Shown here: positions 44,701-54,097 of the stretch, piece after piece
How positions within the stretch are numbered: position 1 is the first letter of the stretch
Layout of the letters: every line of letters begins with the position of its first letter
Source: Desulfobulbaceae bacterium
Lineage (GTDB): Bacteria; Desulfobacterota; Desulfobulbia; Desulfobulbales; Desulfocapsaceae
DNA length: 61,538 bases
Direction: 5' to 3'
NCBI GenBank assembly: GCA_026988015.1
Contig: JALSMA010000018.1
Span: 1-61,538, forward strand
Made by a program: the position numbers and the translations under genes
Notes under the pieces: generated by a model
Databases searched by the model: none
Told to the model about the DNA's origin: nothing
The model's input: only the letters and a program-made list of their open reading frames with translations

Positions 44701-46860
44701 TCAGGCTGGAATATATTTTACCAGTGGGCAGTTTTTGCATTCAGCCAGAGGGTTTTCGATATCGTTGTGTACTTTGGCGACGATATCTGCAACCGCAGAT
44801 TCTGTGTCTGGATAAAGGTTTTCAACACCGATTCTGTCAATCAGGTGGGTTCGTTCCATGACTGCCATGACCTGTCCTTTGATGCCGCACATGGCAAAGC
44901 CGAGGTTGGCTGCTCGCAGCCGTTCCACTATCATGGCCAAGGCTTCTTCGCCGGATGCATCCATATCGTTGATACCTCTGGCATCAAGGAGAATGTAACG
45001 CAACTCGGGACGCTCGGTTCTGAATTTTGCAACTTGTTCATCAAGGTAGCTGGCGTTTGCAAAAAAGAGAGCGCCATCGAAACGAACCACTGAGATGTGG
45101 CGACAGCCTTTGAGACGATAATGCTCTAAGCTTTTTAGTACCTTATCCTCATGCATGGAGAGCTCGGCGACAACCGGGCGCATGGATTTGTAGAGGAAGA
45201 CGCCCATGGAGAGTGCAAAACCTACCATGATACCTTTATCAAGGTGTGGGGCAAAGTAGAGGGTTACCAGAAAACTGAGGACAGAGATAATTCCGTCGTA
45301 TTTTTGGGCATGCCAGGCATGGACGAATCCTTTTACGTTTACCAGTCCGATGACTGCCATCATGATTACCGCAGCCAGTGTTGCCTGGGGGAGATGATAG
45401 AGCAGTGGAGTGAAAAAGAGCAGGGTGATAACAACCATGACTGAGGTGATAACCGAGGAGATACCGCTGACAGCGCCGGCCTGAAGGTTTACCGCAGAAC
45501 GGGAAAAAGATCCGGAGACAGCATAACTCTGGCCTATGGAGCCGAATATATTAGCAAGCCCCTGTCCGATAAGTTCCTGATTGGCATCAATCTTCTGACC
45601 GGTTTTGGCAGCCATGGCCTTGGCAATGGCAATGGCTTCCATAAAGCCTAGAAGTGAGATGATTATTGCTGTCGGGAGCAGCTTGAAAAAACTTTTAACA
45701 GTGAGTTCTGGAATCTTGAATTCAGGTAACCCTTGTGGAATGTCACCGACAACAGCTCCCCCTCCCATCAGGGTCAGCTCACCGGGGTCAAGGGGAGAAT
45801 TCTTCACTTTGATCCGCCAGGTTGCACCATCGGTTTCCACGCTGCCAGGAATGTTTTGCTTGGGATAAAAGGTGTAGTTGTCACCATCTTTGAGTGCTTC
45901 AAATTTCAAGCCTCTCAATTCTTTACGCAGTAGATGGGCCTCTTCTTTCGCCTGATCCATTAGAACGGTGAGAGTTGCGATTTTAGCCTCAAGCGCTACG
46001 AGTTCAACAGAAGAACCACCATGGCCACTTTCTTTAAGTTCCTGACGCAGCTCATCTGCTGCATTACCGGTGGCAGCACGCTCTTGGCCATAGTCATTAA
46101 TACGGGTTGTGGCTGCATTGAATGCCTGAACTTTCTCTGCAACCCCAAGCTCCTGAATGGCAGCTATGTCAACTTTGGCATCATTCTTGAAGCCGGTGTA
46201 ATAGGAGAGCAGGGTGGTGATAAGTACAGCAATGAGTACTGCCGGGATCTTGGGGTTGATTTTTTTTAAGACCACCATGATGATCACTGCTCCGATTCCA
46301 TAGAGAAGGGTTGGCAAATGGGTGTAGTCCATTGCGGCCTGGGCCACACGAATCATGGTCTCGTAATGATGCGGCGCCTTGTCCACGTAAACCCCGAAAA
46401 ATTTGGAGAACTGGGAAGAGGCTATGATGATAGCTGCGGCATTGGTGAAGCCGTTGATTACCGGATGGGAGAGGAAGTTGACCACCATTCCGAGACGCAG
46501 AACACCGAGTGAAAACTGAAAAATTCCAACAACCATTGCCAGGATGATTGAGTAGGCAATAAATTCAGGAGATCCTGCAGTGGCAAGGGGTTCCAGAGAT
46601 GCAGCTGACATGAGTGATACAACAGCCACCGGGCCGGTTCCCAGCTGACGACTGGATCCAAAAAGTGCCGCTATCATAGGGGGCAAAAAGGCTGCATAAA
46701 GACCATAGTAGGCGGGGAGTCCTGCCAGCTGGGCGTAAGCCATGGACTGTGGAATCAAAACCAGGGCCACCGTGATACCGGCTACCAGATCCAGTTTGAA
46801 TGATTCTCCTCTGTACCCTTTGAACCAGAGTAGAAACGGGAAAATTTTTGTTAGAATCAT
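44701..46860 (-). CDS. SulP-family anion transporter with large insert
   Basis: 719 residues. The N-terminal SulP motif (DLVAGITVALVLIPQSMAYAQLAG) and many membrane helices are present, with a C-terminal STAS domain (about 590-700, ARGINDMDASGEEAL). SulP proteins carry sulfate, bicarbonate or other anions. An unusual insert (about residues 225-369) between membrane segments contains a coiled coil (LVALEAKIATLTVLMDQAKEEAHLLRK in part) and a beta patch; the usual family length is about 560. Substrate is unassigned. Confidence 0.88.
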   Translation of the reverse strand: MILTKIFPFLLWFKGYRGESFKLDLVAGITVALVLIPQSMAYAQLAGLPAYYGLYAAFLPPMIAALFGSSRQLGTGPVAVVSLMSAASLEPLATAGSPEFIAYSIILAMVVGIFQFSLGVLRLGMVVNFLSHPVINGFTNAAAIIIASSQFSKFFGVYVDKAPHHYETMIRVAQAAMDYTHLPTLLYGIGAVIIMVVLKKINPKIPAVLIAVLITTLLSYYTGFKNDAKVDIAAIQELGVAEKVQAFNAATTRINDYGQERAATGNAADELRQELKESGHGGSSVELVALEAKIATLTVLMDQAKEEAHLLRKELRGLKFEALKDGDNYTFYPKQNIPGSVETDGATWRIKVKNSPLDPGELTLMGGGAVVGDIPQGLPEFKIPELTVKSFFKLLPTAIIISLLGFMEAIAIAKAMAAKTGQKIDANQELIGQGLANIFGSIGQSYAVSGSFSRSAVNLQAGAVSGISSVITSVMVVITLLFFTPLLYHLPQATLAAVIMMAVIGLVNVKGFVHAWHAQKYDGIISVLSFLVTLYFAPHLDKGIMVGFALSMGVFLYKSMRPVVAELSMHEDKVLKSLEHYRLKGCRHISVVRFDGALFFANASYLDEQVAKFRTERPELRYILLDARGINDMDASGEEALAMIVERLRAANLGFAMCGIKGQVMAVMERTHLIDRIGVENLYPDTESAVADIVAKVHNDIENPLAECKNCPLVKYIPA

Positions 46861-47512
46861 AGTTAATGAACTCTTTTGTCTGAAGATTGTTGGATGAAAG
46901 TGGGATTATATATAATTAGTGTCTGTCCAGAAATGGCCGTTTTCTCTTTCATCTTCGTTGCTTTAAAAATATTATCCTCGGAATATCAAATGTATACTCG
47001 AGGTAAAATTTCTTCTGCGTCTCGATTTAGAAAAAACACATTTCTGGACGGACACTAACCAACTGAATGGTCATTCAGGTTATTTTCTTGAGCCATTGGT
47101 AGCGCTGCAAAGCCTATTCGTCAAGTTTTTTTTACATTTTTGCAAAAACTGGTTGCTTTTTTATTTTAGAGAGTTTTTCGGAAAAAGTGTTCGCAAAAGC
47201 TTTTTGGGGAGGGTGAGAAAGGTTATACAATGTGGTAGGAGTTTTGCTGGATATGGCAATTCGCTCCGTGCTTGCTAAAAAATACTTGCCTGATGGTCTG
47301 TTTTCAGGGTAGTTTTGCTTAGCTTTTTTACATGCTTATGGCAGAGGGTAACGGGTGAAGGTCAGTTTCTTTACTCTTTATGTGTGGTAACAGCCGATAA
47401 CAAAAAGGAAAGTTTGTTTATAGGTTTTGTGGTACGTTTTGCCAGCCATCCTGGTGAAGCGGATGAAGCTTTTAAGAGTCCATCAAAGGCTGAAAATATA
47501 AAACAGGAACAG
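46861..47512. other. Intergenic region between sulP and iorA
   Basis: About 650 bases. It holds a TATAAT -10 for sulP on the minus strand near 46905-46910, the 143-bp inverted-repeat element, and an AT-rich stretch upstream of iorA. An open frame continues upstream of iorA to 47315, but it is not believed to be translated. Confidence 0.55.
46916..47058. repeat. 143-bp MITE-like element with 20-bp inverted ends
   Basis: The left end TTAGTGTCTGTCCAGAAATG and right end CATTTCTGGACGGACACTAA are inverted partners with one mismatch. There is no transposase. A related sequence, TAGTGCCTGTCCATAAATG, begins at 2773, with a degraded partner near 2855-2873. It lies beside the sulP promoter. Confidence 0.85.
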
Positions 47513-49327
47513 GTGAAAAAAGTGACAGACAGTAAGCAACTCTGGATGTCGGGAAATGAAGCCATTGCCATGGCTGCCTACGAGGCAGGCGTGAAAGTGG
47601 CTTCCGGCTATCCCGGAACCCCATCCACCGAGATCATGGAGAATCTCTCCAGATATGAAGGCGTCTATACAGAATGGGCTCCCAACGAAAAGGTGGGCCT
47701 TGAAGTTGCCATCGGGGCCTCTTTTGCCGGAGTAAGAGCCTTTGCCACCATGAAGCATGTAGGGGTGAATGTGGCTGCAGATCCACTTTTCACCGCATCC
47801 TATACCGGTGTTCGTGGCGGGTTGGTGATTCTCACTGCAGATGATCCTGAGATGCATTCCTCTCAGAATGAGCAGGATAATCGTAACTACGCTTATGCTG
47901 CAAAACTTCCTATGCTGGAGCCATCAGAACCTGCTGAGGCGAAGGAACTTTTAAAGCAGGCCTTTGAACTCTCTGAAAAGTTTGATACTCCAGTATTGTT
48001 TCGCATCACTACCAGGGTTGCTCATGTGAAAGGGGTGCTCAGTAAGGGGGAGATGATGCAGTCTGAAGCTAGCTGCGGCATTGAAAAGGTACCGGCCAAG
48101 ATGGTAATGCTTCCAGGTAATGCCCGTAATCGCAGAAAAGTAGTGGAAGAGCGTATGGCGCTGCTTCGGGAAGTGGCAGAGAGTGATCAGTTTAATGTTA
48201 TTGAAAACGGCGACAATAAACGTGGTTTTATAACCGGCGGTGTTTCCTATCTTTATGTGAAAGAGGCTTTCCCCGAAGCATCGGTTCTGAAACTCGGGAT
48301 GAGCTGGCCTCTTCCTGAACAGAAAATCAGGGAATTTGCGGCCGGTGTTGATGAATTATTTATAGTTGAGGAGCTTGACCCGTTTCTTGAACACCACATC
48401 AAAGGCATGGGGATTGAATGCCACGGAAAGGATCTTATCCCCAACCAGGGTGAACTGAATACCTCCATCGTCCGTACTTCCATTGATCCTGATTCTGCGC
48501 CGGAGCTCTTTGCAGCGGCAGAACTTCCCATGCGGCCACCGAACATGTGTGCCGGGTGTCCCCACCGCGGAGTATTTTTCAATCTCTCCAAAATGAAAGA
48601 CATTTTTGTTTCCGGGGATATCGGTTGTTACACCCTGGGCTTTCTGCCACCCCTGTCAGCCATGGACTCCTGCGTCTGCATGGGCGCATCAGTGACCATT
48701 GCCCATGGTATGGCCAAGGCTCTCGGAGATGAAGGAAAGGGGAAGCTGGTGTCGGTTATCGGTGATTCCACTTTTGTTCATACCGGCATTAACGGACTTA
48801 TCAATTCAGTTTACAACGATTCCAAAACCGTTCTTGTCATCCTTGATAACCGGATTACCGCCATGACCGGACAGCAGAATAATCCTACCACCGGGTGTAA
48901 TATTAAAGGTGAAGCCGCAAATGCCATTAATATAGAAGAGTTGTGCAGGGCCGTCGGGGTCAAGCATGTTGAAGTGGTGAATCCCCATGACATACAGGCC
49001 TGTAAAAAGGCCCTTAAAACAGCCCTTGATCTTGATGAAATGGCAGTGGTTATTTCACGGGCACCCTGTGTACTCCTTCCTGAAATTAAGAATGCGGTAC
49101 ATAATCCTTATCTGACTGCAACTGAAAACTGCGCCGGTTGTATGGCCTGTGTGAAACTTGGCTGCCCTGCCATATCCTGGATCAATATTACCCCGGAAGA
49201 GGCGGTTGCTAAAGGGTACAAAGAAAAGCAGAAAGGTTTTGCGGTGATCAATGAAGTGCAGTGTAATGGCTGTGGGCAGTGCGCCGTACTGTGTAAGTTT
49301 GAAGCAATTAACAGGAAGGGAGAATAA
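47513..49327 (+). CDS. iorA: Indolepyruvate:ferredoxin oxidoreductase alpha subunit
   Basis: 604 residues from a GTG at 47513, which has an AGGAAC ribosome site and matches usual IorA length; the open frame reaches 47315. The N-terminal domain has SGYPGTPSTEI. The thiamine diphosphate site is GDSTFVHTGINGLINSVYN. CAGCPHRG is present in the middle. The C-terminus carries ferredoxin-type clusters (CAGCMACVKLGC; CNGCGQCAVLC). It oxidises aryl pyruvates to acyl-CoA with reduced ferredoxin. Followed by iorB after 2 bases. Confidence 0.93.
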   Translation: MKKVTDSKQLWMSGNEAIAMAAYEAGVKVASGYPGTPSTEIMENLSRYEGVYTEWAPNEKVGLEVAIGASFAGVRAFATMKHVGVNVAADPLFTASYTGVRGGLVILTADDPEMHSSQNEQDNRNYAYAAKLPMLEPSEPAEAKELLKQAFELSEKFDTPVLFRITTRVAHVKGVLSKGEMMQSEASCGIEKVPAKMVMLPGNARNRRKVVEERMALLREVAESDQFNVIENGDNKRGFITGGVSYLYVKEAFPEASVLKLGMSWPLPEQKIREFAAGVDELFIVEELDPFLEHHIKGMGIECHGKDLIPNQGELNTSIVRTSIDPDSAPELFAAAELPMRPPNMCAGCPHRGVFFNLSKMKDIFVSGDIGCYTLGFLPPLSAMDSCVCMGASVTIAHGMAKALGDEGKGKLVSVIGDSTFVHTGINGLINSVYNDSKTVLVILDNRITAMTGQQNNPTTGCNIKGEAANAINIEELCRAVGVKHVEVVNPHDIQACKKALKTALDLDEMAVVISRAPCVLLPEIKNAVHNPYLTATENCAGCMACVKLGCPAISWINITPEEAVAKGYKEKQKGFAVINEVQCNGCGQCAVLCKFEAINRKGE

Positions 49328-49329
49328 CA

Positions 49330-49911
49330 ATGGCTGATACAGGAAATATTCTTTTTTCCGGAGTGGGGGGGCAGGGTATCCTGCTTGCAAGTGAAGTTAC
49401 TGCCCATGCCCTGCTTGCAGCGGGATATGATGCAAAAAAGAGTGAAGTACACGGCATGGCCCAGCGTGGCGGGTCGGTGACGGCTCAGTTGCGTTATGGT
49501 AAAAAGGTGTATTCACCCCTCATTGAGCCGGGGCGTGCTGACATCCTGATCGCTTTTGAAATGATGGAAGCGGCACGTTACCTGCTCTATCTTCATTCAG
49601 AGAGTAAAGTGATTGTCAACACCCAGCAGATTAAACCTCCCAGTGTGGCCATGGGACAGATTCCTTATCCGGCTGGTGTCCTGGATGTAATCACTGAAAA
49701 AGGTGTTCAGGTGGTGACGGTTGATGCCTTTGATATCGCGCGCGATGCCGGTGAAGTAAAAGCTGCCAACGTGGTAATGGTCGGGGCTATGTCTGCTTTT
49801 CTGCCCATGGGGGCCGCAGTGTATGAAGAGATTATCAACACTAGGATTCCCGAACGATTTCGTGAAGTAAACCTGAAGGCATTTGCTGCAGGAAGAAAAA
49901 TCACAGCATAG
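49330..49911 (+). CDS. iorB: Indolepyruvate:ferredoxin oxidoreductase beta subunit
   Basis: 193 residues, normal length. The start NILFSGVGGQGILLASEV and KKSEVHGMAQRGGSV are typical of the 2-oxoacid oxidoreductase gamma/beta family. It partners IorA. The paaK gene follows after 23 bases, so aryl-acetate products could be activated by the same operon. Confidence 0.93.
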   Translation: MADTGNILFSGVGGQGILLASEVTAHALLAAGYDAKKSEVHGMAQRGGSVTAQLRYGKKVYSPLIEPGRADILIAFEMMEAARYLLYLHSESKVIVNTQQIKPPSVAMGQIPYPAGVLDVITEKGVQVVTVDAFDIARDAGEVKAANVVMVGAMSAFLPMGAAVYEEIINTRIPERFREVNLKAFAAGRKITA

Positions 49912-49934
49912 TTACGTAGAGAAGAGAGAAAATT

Positions 49935-51242
49935 ATGACACTTTATTGGGAAGAGGAGATGGAAACCCTGCCTCGGGTGGGGCTGGAATCCATTCAGCTG
50001 AAACGACTTCAGCATCTGGTGGCGCGGGTCTATAAAACCGTTGTCCCCTATCGTGAAAAGATGGATGCCGCGGGTGTGAAACCTTTGGATATCCAGTCTC
50101 TTGCAGATCTTGCGAAACTGCCATTTACCGTTAAAGAGGATCTGCGTGAGAACTATCCCTTTGGACTTTTTACTGTCCCTATGGATCAGGTGGTACGCGT
50201 CCATGCCTCATCGGGTACCACCGGGAAACCGACAGTTGTCGGCTACACTAAAAAGGATATCAGAACCTGGTCTGGTCTCATGGCCCGGGCTCTCACCTGT
50301 GCTGGAGCCACTTCTTCTGATATGGTACATAATGCCTATGGGTATGGACTGTTCACTGGTGGACTTGGAGCGCACTATGGTATCGAGCGCCTTGGCGCAA
50401 CAGTTATTCCGGTTTCTGGTGGCAATACCAAGAGGCAGATTACCATTATGAAGGATTTTCAATCTTCTGTTCTGCTGGCTACTCCATCTTATGCTTTGAA
50501 CCTAGCGGAAACCATGGAGACACTCGGTGTTGACCCGAATGATCTCTCCTTGCGTGTGGGTGTATTTGGAGCTGAGCCCTGGAGTGAGAACATGCGTGAT
50601 GAGGTGGAGCGTAAACTGAATATCAAGGCGGTGGATATATACGGACTGTCTGAAGTAATCGGGCCTGGTGTTGCTATGCAGTGTCTTGAAGGTGAGAAGG
50701 GGATGCATATTTTCGAAGATCATTTTCTGCCTGAGATTATTGACCCTGATACAGGTGAAGTGCTCCCTCCCGGTGAAAGGGGAGAGCTTGTTTTTACAAC
50801 GCTCACCAAAGAGGCCTTTCCTATTATCCGCTACCGCACCAAAGATATTTCGCGACTTCTTTATAATGAGTGTGCCTGCGGCAGGACGCTGGTTCGCATG
50901 GAGAAAGTAACCGGCCGTACCGATGATATGCTTATTATCCGTGGTGTGAATGTCTTTCCATCCCAGATAGAGCATGTGCTCATGGGGACGGAAGGTGTTG
51001 AACCTCATTATCAGATTGTGGTAAATCGTGAAGGTAATATGGACACCATGGCCGTTGAAGTAGAGGTGAGCGAGGATATTTTCTCTGACGAGATCAAGAA
51101 ACTTGAAAATCTCACCAGGCGTATCCAGATGGATATTAAAGACATGCTGGGGGTCACCTGTCGGGTGAAGCTGGTAGAGCCAAAGACCATTCAGCGTAGT
51201 GAAGGCAAAGCTCAGCGGGTAATTGATAATCGACAGTTATAA
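49935..51242 (+). CDS. paaK: Phenylacetate-CoA ligase (copy 1)
   Basis: 435 residues. The ATP/AMP-binding loop [25 protein letters not shown] and the C-terminal hinge [20 protein letters not shown] are complete. It joins phenylacetate or a related aryl acid to CoA. It lies between iorAB and an ACT-domain gene; a second copy at 56734-58032 is clearly related but diverged, so substrates may differ. Confidence 0.92.
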   Translation: MTLYWEEEMETLPRVGLESIQLKRLQHLVARVYKTVVPYREKMDAAGVKPLDIQSLADLAKLPFTVKEDLRENYPFGLFTVPMDQVVRVHASSGTTGKPTVVGYTKKDIRTWSGLMARALTCAGATSSDMVHNAYGYGLFTGGLGAHYGIERLGATVIPVSGGNTKRQITIMKDFQSSVLLATPSYALNLAETMETLGVDPNDLSLRVGVFGAEPWSENMRDEVERKLNIKAVDIYGLSEVIGPGVAMQCLEGEKGMHIFEDHFLPEIIDPDTGEVLPPGERGELVFTTLTKEAFPIIRYRTKDISRLLYNECACGRTLVRMEKVTGRTDDMLIIRGVNVFPSQIEHVLMGTEGVEPHYQIVVNREGNMDTMAVEVEVSEDIFSDEIKKLENLTRRIQMDIKDMLGVTCRVKLVEPKTIQRSEGKAQRVIDNRQL

Positions 51243-51258
51243 AAAAGGAGGAGCTGAA

Positions 51259-51690
51259 ATGCGAGTAGAACAGATTGCAGTATTTTTAGAGAATAAATCA
51301 GGTCGTCTGGCTGAGATCACCGCAACACTGGCAGCAGAAAATATCAATATCCGGGCCCTGTCTGTTGCAGATACTGCTGATTTTGGTATCCTGCGCCTCA
51401 TTGTTGATAATGTGGAGAAGGCCAAAAGTACCTTGAAGTCCAACGGCTTTACAGTTGGCATCACTAATGTTATTGCTGTTGAAGTGGCTGACAGAACCGG
51501 TGGTTTGGCCAAGGTACTGAAGACCATTGAAGAAGAAAGCCTGAATGTGGAATACATGTACGCCTTTGTGAACAAAACTGGAGAAAATGCAGTGTTGATT
51601 TTTCGTTTTGATGACATGGATAAGGCCATTGAAGCCTTGCAGCGTACCGGTTATACCATTCTCAGTGGTAAAGAAATCTGTGCGTTATAG
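51259..51690 (+). CDS. Tandem ACT-domain protein
   Basis: 143 residues from the ATG at 51259, directly after an AAGGAGG ribosome site; the upstream frame to 51223 is not needed. Two ACT domains are seen: [22 protein letters not shown] and [24 protein letters not shown] domains bind amino acids. Such genes regularly accompany paaK and liv genes, suggesting a ligand sensor or regulator of aromatic amino acid use. Confidence 0.85.
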   Translation: MRVEQIAVFLENKSGRLAEITATLAAENINIRALSVADTADFGILRLIVDNVEKAKSTLKSNGFTVGITNVIAVEVADRTGGLAKVLKTIEEESLNVEYMYAFVNKTGENAVLIFRFDDMDKAIEALQRTGYTILSGKEICAL

Positions 51691-51771
51691 GTTCCGGAGT
51701 TTGTCCGGAATACTTTTCTTGGCAGAACCAGAGAGGTCCTGCCGCGATATCATATTTGAACGGGGGAACCG

Positions 51772-52920
51772 ATGAAAAAAATTGCATCAAAACTTCTCAT
51801 GGCCATCATGGCGATCAGTCTTCTGACTGTGCCGGCTTTTGCTGATACCATTAAAGTTGGGGCCATCCTTGCTGTAACCGGTGGTGCATCCTTTCTTGGT
51901 GGGCCTGAGGCACGCAGCCTTGAAATGATAGTCGAGGAGATCAATGCCAAGGGTGGTATCAATGGTAGTAAAATTGAACTGATTATCAAAGATTCGGCAG
52001 CCAGCCCTGAAAAGGCAATATCTTTTGCCAGGCAGCTTATTGAAGAGGATAAAGTACTGGCGATCATTGGCCCCTCCACAAGTGGAGAGACTATGAAAAT
52101 CAAGAATATCTGTCAGCAGGCTAAAACTCCACTGATCTCCTGTGGTGCTGCTGAGGTTATTGTTAATCCTGTTGCTTCCTATGTGTTCAAAACCCCCCAG
52201 AAAGATTCTTTTGCCGTGAAAAAGATCTTCATGGAGATGAACAAAATGGGAATCTCCAAGATTGCTGTGCTTGCCGGTAATACAGGTTTTGGTAAAGCTG
52301 GAAAGGGACAGTTGTTAAAACTTGCTCCCGAGTTTGGTATTGATGTTGTGGAAGTTGAGGTGTATGACAAGAAATCCAATGACCTCTCTGCTGTTGTTGC
52401 TAAAATAAAGTCCAATAAAGACGTGCAGGCAGTGATTAACTGGTCCATTGTTCCAGCCCAGGCTATTGTGGCCAAAAATATGCGTCAGGCTGGCTGGGAT
52501 GTACCCCTCTTCCAGAGTCATGGTTTTGGAAATATCAAATATGTTGAAGCCGCCGGTGCTGCTGCTGAAGGAATTATCTTTCCAGCAGGACGTCTTCTGA
52601 TTGCTGAGAGCCTTCCGGATGACAATCCCCAGAAAGCTCTGCTTATGGCTTACAAAAAGAATTACGAGGCTAGGTATAATGAGCCTGCATCCACTTTTGG
52701 TGGCCATGGCTATGATGCCATTACCATCCTTGCAGCTGCCATTGCTGAGGGTGGAAATGATCGTGCCAAAGTACGGGATGCAATCGAGAACCTGAAGAAC
52801 TTCCCTGGGACCGGTGGAGTTTTCAGCTTTTCAGCAGAAGACCACAATGGCCTTGATATTGATGCATTCCAGATGATGACTGTTAAAGACGGAAAATTTG
52901 TAGCCTATACTGGAAAATAA
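51772..52920 (+). CDS. livJ: Branched-chain/aromatic amino acid ABC transporter substrate-binding protein
   Basis: 382 residues. Signal peptide to residue 24 (VPAFA). The type I periplasmic binding fold begins DTIKVGAILAVTGGASFLGGPEARS and includes IGPSTSGETMKI and TFGGHGYDAITILAAAI. It delivers amino acids or aromatic acids to LivHM. A partial terminator follows, consistent with higher expression of the binding protein than of the permease. Confidence 0.9.
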   Translation: MKKIASKLLMAIMAISLLTVPAFADTIKVGAILAVTGGASFLGGPEARSLEMIVEEINAKGGINGSKIELIIKDSAASPEKAISFARQLIEEDKVLAIIGPSTSGETMKIKNICQQAKTPLISCGAAEVIVNPVASYVFKTPQKDSFAVKKIFMEMNKMGISKIAVLAGNTGFGKAGKGQLLKLAPEFGIDVVEVEVYDKKSNDLSAVVAKIKSNKDVQAVINWSIVPAQAIVAKNMRQAGWDVPLFQSHGFGNIKYVEAAGAAAEGIIFPAGRLLIAESLPDDNPQKALLMAYKKNYEARYNEPASTFGGHGYDAITILAAAIAEGGNDRAKVRDAIENLKNFPGTGGVFSFSAEDHNGLDIDAFQMMTVKDGKFVAYTGK

Positions 52921-52944
52921 TCAACAATACAAAGCTGGATCCGG

Positions 52945-52977
52945 CCGGACTGGAATAGATTTCCCAGTCCGGTTTTC
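52945..52977 (+). terminator. Terminator or attenuator between livJ and livH
   Basis: The stem CCGGACTGG / CCAGTCCGG with a 10-base loop is followed by TTTTCTT, about 25 bases past livJ. The T-run is short, so partial read-through into livHMGF is expected. Confidence 0.7.
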
Positions 52978-53088
52978 TTGTGATCGGTTCCGGTTTTCAT
53001 TTGTAAGTGTTTCATGTCGCGCCAAAGAAAGTGCGGAACATTGACAAATGAAAATCCTTCCTGATCCGCTGAGGCGCCCCATACTCCA

Positions 53089-53979
53089 ATGACCACCGAA
53101 CTTTTTATTCAGTACCTCATGGCGGGTATTACCTATGGCAGTATTTATGCCATTGTTGCCATCGGGTTTAATATTATTTACAACACCACTGGCATCATTA
53201 ATTTTGCTCAGGGTGAGTTTGTCATGTTCGGGGGAATGATTGCCATTTCCCTTCTTCAGTATATGCCTCTGCCACTGGCCATAGCCCTTTCAGTTGCCAT
53301 CACCATGTTGATTGGTGCCCTGATTGAGATCTGTTTTATCCGCTGGCTTAAAGCGCCATCAGTACTGCGGATGATCATTATCACCATCGGTATCTCTATT
53401 ATATCTCGAGAAGTTGCCGTCCATATCTGGGGGGAATCCATACGATCCCTCCCTTACTTTATCGGCAATGAGATTAGCTCCATTCCAGTACTTGGGGCAC
53501 GTATTTCCCCACAGGTATTGTGGGTTATCGCGGTATCTGCTTTGATGGTTGTCTGTCTTGGTATCTTTTTTAAAACAACCTCGGTGGGGCGCGAGATGCG
53601 GGCCTGTGCCTCCAATCGCAAGGCGGCCACACTCTGTGGTATCAATACCCAGAACATGGTGACCCTCTCCTTTGTTTTGAGTGCTGGGATCGGCGCCTTA
53701 GCAGGTTGTGTCATGTCACCAATCACTTATAGTCAGTATGATATGGGAACCGGATTGGCAATTAAGGGATTTACAGTCGCCATTCTTGGAGGCTTGGGCA
53801 GTTCCGGAGGTGCGGTTGCCGCCGGCCTGCTTCTGGGGATCATAGAGGCTTTCTCTGTATCTGTTGTGCCGCTGGCTTTCCAGGATGCAATATCCATTGC
53901 CATCCTGTTGATTATTCTCTTTGTACGGCCTCAGGGCCTGTTTGGTTCCAAAGAGGCTGCCGGCCTGTCGGAATTTTGA
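53089..53979 (+). CDS. livH: LIV-type ABC transporter permease
   Basis: 296 residues with about eight membrane helices. The N-terminal TYGSIYAIVAIGFNIIYNTTGIINFAQGEF and the GGLGSSGGAVAAGLLLGIIEA segment identify LivH. The ribosome site is weak. A second-family repeat separates it from livM, but the order and strand keep it in the operon. Confidence 0.92.
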   Translation: MTTELFIQYLMAGITYGSIYAIVAIGFNIIYNTTGIINFAQGEFVMFGGMIAISLLQYMPLPLAIALSVAITMLIGALIEICFIRWLKAPSVLRMIIITIGISIISREVAVHIWGESIRSLPYFIGNEISSIPVLGARISPQVLWVIAVSALMVVCLGIFFKTTSVGREMRACASNRKAATLCGINTQNMVTLSFVLSAGIGALAGCVMSPITYSQYDMGTGLAIKGFTVAILGGLGSSGGAVAAGLLLGIIEAFSVSVVPLAFQDAISIAILLIILFVRPQGLFGSKEAAGLSEF

Positions 53980-53985
53980 GATTAT

Positions 53986-54094
53986 CCTGAATCCGTGACT
54001 GATTTATTCAAACATACCTGGCTGGCTACGAACCTTATATGTTAATTTCAATATGTTATCACAAAAATAACCACGAAGCCGTCATGGGTTCAGG
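53986..54094. repeat. Second-family repeat between livH and livM
   Basis: 109 bp with inverted ends CCTGAATCCGTGAC and GTCATGGGTTCAGG (12 of 14 matched). The right end supplies the AGGA of the livM ribosome site: the livM ATG lies 3 bases past it. Related right ends are at 44681-44694, 9931-9943 and 61006-61020. Confidence 0.75.
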
Positions 54095-54097
54095 ATT

